DNA from: Alphaproteobacteria bacterium
Lineage (GTDB): Bacteria > Pseudomonadota > Alphaproteobacteria > Rhizobiales > Xanthobacteraceae
Length of the DNA: 42,732 nucleotides
NCBI GenBank assembly: GCA_009781045.1
Contig: WQYW01000019.1
Span: 1 to 42,732 of the forward strand
Direction of reading: 5' to 3'
In this document: one piece after another, positions 38,517 through 42,732 of the stretch
Position numbering within the stretch: the stretch's first letter is position 1
Layout: every line of letters begins with the position of its first letter
Notes under the pieces: model-generated
Seen by the model: only the letters and a program-made list of their open reading frames with translations
The model's database searches: none
What the model was told of the DNA's origin: nothing
Position numbers and translations under genes: made by a program

Positions 38517-41357
38517 CTATCGCGTAACCGTCCTGTCCTGATTGAGCGCATATAGCCGTGCCAGCGCGTCCTCCTTTGAGATCTCCGCCGGCCAGCCATA
38601 GGCGGCAGCGACAGCAGCGTCCAGTTCCGCATAGGCATTCGCCAGCCATTGCGGGCGGGCATTGTAGAGACTGGTCAGTGTGCGGCCCTTGAGTTCCTTG
38701 GCCGCAGTCTCATCTTTGGGCAGGACACGATCGGGATAGCCGGCGACAACCTCCGGCTTGCGGATGACGAGATCGGCCGGGTTGAGCCATTGGTCGCGCA
38801 ACGCGTTGAGCCGCCGTGCAGCATCGGCGATGGCCTGCCCGCGTGGATCGACTGCCACATCATCGGCAGGAAGTTCCGGCGTCAATCGATCGGGAAACGG
38901 AGATGTTTCGAAAGTGGTGCTTGGGGTATAGCGCGGCCGATCTTCCAGGCTTGTTCCGAGCTGAAGCGACCACTGCTCGTGAAAGCGGCTGTGCAGAATT
39001 CCGAATGTCACATCATCGTCGCGAGCGATGGCGATGGTCGCACTGTCAGGACAGACCTCACTGTTGAGCCAGACAAAGACGCGATGTCTGGCAACGCGAG
39101 GAGTGGCGATATAGCGCCGAAGTTTCGAAACTCTGGCCCACATCCCCGGCCGCGGCTCAACATGCCGCCACCAGTTGCGCCGATAGAGATCGCGGTTATT
39201 GTGTTCGCGGACCGGCTTCACATTCTCATGGACATGCACAAACGGCGCTTCAAACAGGGCCGCTTGTTCTTCGCTCATCTCCCAGCCGAAATCGATGATC
39301 CACTTGTCGGCACCGCGCCGACTGAGATCCATGCCGTTGACCCAGGGCCGGAGCACCGCCGAATTGGCCTTGCCGTTCGGATTGCGCGGCAGAAGGAGCC
39401 ACTTGCGGGCAAGTTCGCCCGGCACATCGAAGGCTCCCCCTTTGGTATCGCCCATGAAGGCGACAGCAGCGTTTTCCGTCAGGACTGCGACCCTGGTGAG
39501 GTCGAGTTCGGTGCCGGTGAGGTCGGCATTGATCTGCGGCACCGGCCGCCCATTCAGGCGACAGGTTGTCACCTTATCGCGCTGAAAGCAGATGATCGAG
39601 ACGCGGACCGCGGCGCCATCGATCACCCATGGCTCGTCGTCCCAGGCTGCGAAAATCACACCGTCGGCTATAATCGGGGCAATGACGCGCCGATTGGCGC
39701 CGCCCCGGATCGAGTTGGTTGCCACCAGACCGCTGCGGGCGACCTGGCCGGTAGCGACAAGGGTCCATGCTTTCGCCACCCAATAGGTCACAAGATCGGC
39801 TTCCGGCGGCACGCAGTCCCGGTATGCGGCAAAGAGCCTGTCGACATAGCCGTCGCCGAGCAGCGAGCGCAGCAGTTTGCCGCCGAGAAACGGCGGATTG
39901 CCGATGACGACATCGGCCCTGGGCCAGACTGCCGCGCTGCCGTCCGCCCTGAGGATGGCGTCGCGGCATTCGATATTATTCACCTGTTTGAGGATGGGGC
40001 GCTCCGACACGCCGAAGCCGTTGCGCAGCATCCACTGGATCTCGCCGATCCACACCGAGACGCGGGCAAGCTCGGCAGCGAAAGCGTTGATTTCGATCCC
40101 CAGGACCGCGGCAGGCCCGATCTGCGGAAACTCGCGCTGCAGGCCGAGCGCCTCTGCCTCAAGGCTGACACGGTGTTCGATGTCCTTGAGAGAAAGCAGG
40201 GCGAGATAGAGGAAGTTCCCGGAACCACAGGCCGGATCGAGGACGCGGAAGGAACGCAGCTTCTCCAGAAAGGACCGGTATTGAGCTTCCGCCTGATCAC
40301 GTGCGCTGCGGCGGGCACGGGGTGACTTTGCCGAACGGGACTTTTCCATTGCCTTGGCAATTCCGGCCTTTTCTGTCCCCCATTGTGCCAGCCAGGGCCC
40401 GACCACCACGGCGTCCACAATCATCATGATCCTGTCGCGGTCGGTATAGTGCGCACCCAATTGCGACCGCTTGGCTGGATCCAGTCCGCGTTCAAACAGC
40501 GTTCCCAGGATCGATGGATCGATTTCCGCCCAGTCAAGCCTTGCTACCGCAAGAGCGATCCGGATGTCATCGCGATCCAGCGGCAATGCGTGATCGTCAT
40601 CGAACAGGCCGCCGTTGAACCATTCCACCCGATCCGCACCGAAAACCCCTCCCGACTGCATGGCTTTGAACAGGGAACTGGCGACGACCTGAGATAAATG
40701 AGGTTCGGCAGATGTAACTTCCAGCACCTTCCTTAAGAGTTTGCCCGGCAATAAACCGACGTCTTCGGCAAACATGCAGAAGACCAGACGATTGATGAAA
40801 TGCGCCACGACATCGGCGCCGTGCCCGCGATCGCGCAGGCGCTGCGCCAGCCTGGCAAACTCCGTCGCAGCCTCCTCGGTGAGCTTCTGCCTTGTTTTGC
40901 CGGGCCTGAGCTGTTCCGGATCGCTGAAGACGGATTTCAGCCTGCGCCGCACCTCGGCGTCGCGCAGGTCGTCAAGGGAAAATGCGTGGACTACAGAGAC
41001 GCTGTTGGTCCAGTTGGTGTGGATTTCGAACCGGTCCATGTCGCAGACGACGAGCAAAGGCGGGTTCTCCAGCGCCAGCGCATATTGCTGAAGCTGGATT
41101 AGGGCTGCCTTGAGGTCTTTGCGCCTGCCCTTATACTCCCAGCCGAAATGGCCGCGTTTCCAGACATCCGCCCAGCCCTCGCCACCGCCGGTCTTGCTGG
41201 CACCGCGCTCAAACGCATACCACTCGCCGGCCGGATCGGCATCCGTGGGGGCGGGCTCGTCGAGCATCCGGCACAGATCAATAAAATGCGATTGCGCCGC
41301 GGCCCGTTCGGTGAGGGCGACATTTCTCCATTTGCGGACGAAATCATCAGGGGTCAA
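38517..41357 (-). CDS. MmeI-like bifunctional restriction-modification enzyme (type IIG/IIL)
   Basis: A 946-residue protein. The N-terminal nuclease shows D64-X9-E74-Y-K76, the same D-X9-EXK spacing as MmeI. A helical linker (about 120-330) leads to a gamma-class adenine methyltransferase with motif I 'VLDPACGSGNF' (D374) and motif IV NPPF (N487-F490). Residues about 600-810 are the target-recognition part, and the C-terminus is helical. Such enzymes methylate one strand of an asymmetric site and cut about 20 bases away, in one polypeptide. I chose the TTG at 41357 because GGGAGG lies seven bases upstream and family proteins start 'TPDDFVRKW'; the frame stays open to 41435. No separate specificity or methylase gene is visible. 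It appears intact. Confidence 0.88.
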   Translation of the reverse strand: MTPDDFVRKWRNVALTERAAAQSHFIDLCRMLDEPAPTDADPAGEWYAFERGASKTGGGEGWADVWKRGHFGWEYKGRRKDLKAALIQLQQYALALENPPLLVVCDMDRFEIHTNWTNSVSVVHAFSLDDLRDAEVRRRLKSVFSDPEQLRPGKTRQKLTEEAATEFARLAQRLRDRGHGADVVAHFINRLVFCMFAEDVGLLPGKLLRKVLEVTSAEPHLSQVVASSLFKAMQSGGVFGADRVEWFNGGLFDDDHALPLDRDDIRIALAVARLDWAEIDPSILGTLFERGLDPAKRSQLGAHYTDRDRIMMIVDAVVVGPWLAQWGTEKAGIAKAMEKSRSAKSPRARRSARDQAEAQYRSFLEKLRSFRVLDPACGSGNFLYLALLSLKDIEHRVSLEAEALGLQREFPQIGPAAVLGIEINAFAAELARVSVWIGEIQWMLRNGFGVSERPILKQVNNIECRDAILRADGSAAVWPRADVVIGNPPFLGGKLLRSLLGDGYVDRLFAAYRDCVPPEADLVTYWVAKAWTLVATGQVARSGLVATNSIRGGANRRVIAPIIADGVIFAAWDDEPWVIDGAAVRVSIICFQRDKVTTCRLNGRPVPQINADLTGTELDLTRVAVLTENAAVAFMGDTKGGAFDVPGELARKWLLLPRNPNGKANSAVLRPWVNGMDLSRRGADKWIIDFGWEMSEEQAALFEAPFVHVHENVKPVREHNNRDLYRRNWWRHVEPRPGMWARVSKLRRYIATPRVARHRVFVWLNSEVCPDSATIAIARDDDVTFGILHSRFHEQWSLQLGTSLEDRPRYTPSTTFETSPFPDRLTPELPADDVAVDPRGQAIADAARRLNALRDQWLNPADLVIRKPEVVAGYPDRVLPKDETAAKELKGRTLTSLYNARPQWLANAYAELDAAVAAAYGWPAEISKEDALARLYALNQDRTVTR

Positions 41358-42502
41358 TTCAAGCCTCCCGAAAGGCGGGCTTTCTGAAACGTCAGGATAA
41401 GGTTCCATCACCGCCCATGGGGTCGGCGCCGGCAACGCTTTGGCGAATCAGCCTCAGCAGAGATCCCATATCTCATCGGGCACTGCAACGGGTCGCCGCA
41501 CTGCCGCACTGCCTCACGCACCGTTGGTCATTCCCCGACCAGGGCCATATCCCGCAAAGGAAAAATTGCCGGACTGGCTTTGTCGGGTTCCATCGCATCT
41601 CTGGAGCATGACGGGGCGGATTTTGGATGGTTCTGCCGTGCCGTTCGAACTCCGCCGCCATTTTCCTTCGTGCCCTGGACAAGATTGACCCTTCCGACGC
41701 TCCCTGGGAGGAAGCCTGTCCCCTTTGCCTGGCTTTTCACCGGAACGCACAATCCCCTTTCTGACGCGGTTGCATCCGGTCGCCGCGGTTTTCCAGCTTT
41801 GCTGCTCCCACCTGTTGGCCGCGCCGACCGGCGAGCTCCATGGAAGACGACCAACGTCCCGACCGGCAGAACGGATGTTGCCAGGGGAGCTCCTGCGGCG
41901 ATACTTCAGGGCATCCTCGTCATCGGGATCCTTTTCATCGTTGCGATCGCTGGCACGATGGCGTTCCTGCTGAGTGGAATGGTGCTGGCGCTCCTGCTTC
42001 CGTACGGCATGGCCGTCGTCTCAGTCGCGGCGAAGGCGCTGTTTGAGGAACGACCAATCACCCATCGGGTGTCTTTTGTCTTCCCTCTCCGCCCGGGAAG
42101 TGCCCCGCAGCCGGCCGAACTGCGAAAAGCCCCAGCCTTCCGGATAACGACCTGTGCGGATGTCTGTTCTGCCGTGGTGCCGCCGTCGACAGGATGCGAG
42201 ATGCTGCCTTGCGACCGGAGCAACGAGACGGAGCGGCAACCGCCGCCGCGCGGCCGCCTTGCCCTCACCTGAAACACGCAACCGACCGCTTGCGGCTTTC
42301 GATTTTCCTTTCCTCCTCGGGTTTCGGGTCCGCCACCCCTTTCTGCAATCCGAAAACGCGGGTGCGGCCCGCTGCAGCCAGGGGCTGCCGCGCGGAGACG
42401 GGCGTCAGGTCGGCAGTGACACCGGATGCGGCCGGCTGGCGGCCCGCGGCCGAAGCAGGGCGGAAGCGCAGTTTCCCTAGAAAGAAACTGACCTGCTCCG
42501 CG
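41358..42502. other. 1.1-kb stretch with no firm gene
   Basis: One plus-strand frame (41580-42272) contains a hydrophobic run, 'ILVIGILFIVAIAGTMAFLL' and 'LALLLPYGMAVVSVAAKAL', which look like two membrane helices around 41910-42040. No good start codon or ribosome-binding site precedes them, and the flanking residues look non-coding. It may be the remains of a small membrane protein gene. Confidence 0.4.
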
Positions 42503-42504
42503 AA

Positions 42505-42732
42505 GGCCGTGCAGCAGCCCGGGCGTGCCCCAAGGGAGGCCGCCCGTTCAGTATCGAGGCCGTGCAGCAGCCCGGGCGTGCCCCAAGGGAGGCCGCCCGT
42601 TCAGTATCGAGGCCGTGCAGCAGCCCGGGCGTGCCCCAAGGGAGGCCGCCCGTTCAGTATCGAGGCCGCGCAGCAGCCCGGGCGTGCCCCAAGGGAGGCC
42701 GCCCGTTCAGTATCGAGGCCGCGCAGCAGCCC
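42505..42732. repeat. 53-bp tandem repeat array, at least 4.3 copies, cut by window edge
   Basis: The segment GGCCGTGCAGCAGCCCGGGC begins at 42505, 42558, 42611, 42664 and 42717, an exact 53-base period. Copies 4 and 5 have GCGC where copies 1-3 have GTGC; otherwise they are identical. Each unit holds an inverted repeat, CGGGCG ... CGCCCG, with an inner GCC/GGC pair, so its RNA could fold. The period is not a multiple of three, so it is not a coding repeat. Confidence 0.95.

Noticed and set aside
38649..40325. 558-residue plus-strand protein
   Set aside because: Antisense shadow of the MmeI-like gene; no motif.
42505..42732. CRISPR array
   Set aside because: The whole 53-base unit repeats with no variable spacers, and no cas gene is nearby.

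Overview
The window comes from the chromosome of an alphaproteobacterium, most likely a member of the Hyphomicrobiales near Bradyrhizobium and Rhodopseudomonas. The evidence is a LexA box of the alphaproteobacterial type (GAAC-N7-GAAC) before recA, a DivJ/PleC-like histidine kinase upstream of recA, the order recA, alaS, icd, trmJ, an F1-ATPase zeta (DUF1476) gene next to purC-purS-purQ, and high GC. No tRNA, rRNA or CRISPR array was seen. Family assignments rest on motifs and remembered families, not on database searches.

Layout. 1-2.0 kb: the end of an IS630-type transposase sits in a truncated LuxR-type regulator gene, followed by a MarR-like regulator. 2.5-5.8 kb: a DUF5330-like protein, divergent from a membrane histidine kinase and a peptidoglycan-binding protein. 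6.3-7.8 kb: a repeat element and SOS-controlled recA. 8.1-12.8 kb: the glycine cleavage operon gcvT-gcvH-gcvP on the minus strand, led by a tandem glycine riboswitch, divergent from alaS (13.0-15.6 kb).

15.6-21.2 kb is the accessory region. It is less GC-rich than its flanks. It holds an intact BrnT-BrnA toxin-antitoxin pair, a second pair with a broken toxin, a Phd/VapC pair, a decayed third brnA, and three extra partial copies of the 3' end of alaS lying between these cassettes. It ends with a two-gene unit: an ImmA/IrrE zinc peptidase followed 2 bases later by a class III nucleotidyl-cyclase-like protein. This pair, and the alaS 3'-end repeats around toxin-antitoxin cassettes, are the best candidates for undescribed biology.

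21.9-32.2 kb is mostly housekeeping: a ParB-domain protein, icd, a TrmJ-DUF559 fusion, ATPase zeta, purC-purS-purQ, the ABC-F protein EttA and a frameshifted lytic transglycosylase. 32.2-37.0 kb holds small exported proteins, a J-domain protein, a wrecked HNH endonuclease gene and a fumarylacetoacetase-family enzyme. 37.7-41.4 kb holds two short unknown genes and a large MmeI-like (type IIG/IIL) restriction-modification enzyme. The right edge is a 53-bp tandem repeat array that runs out of the window.
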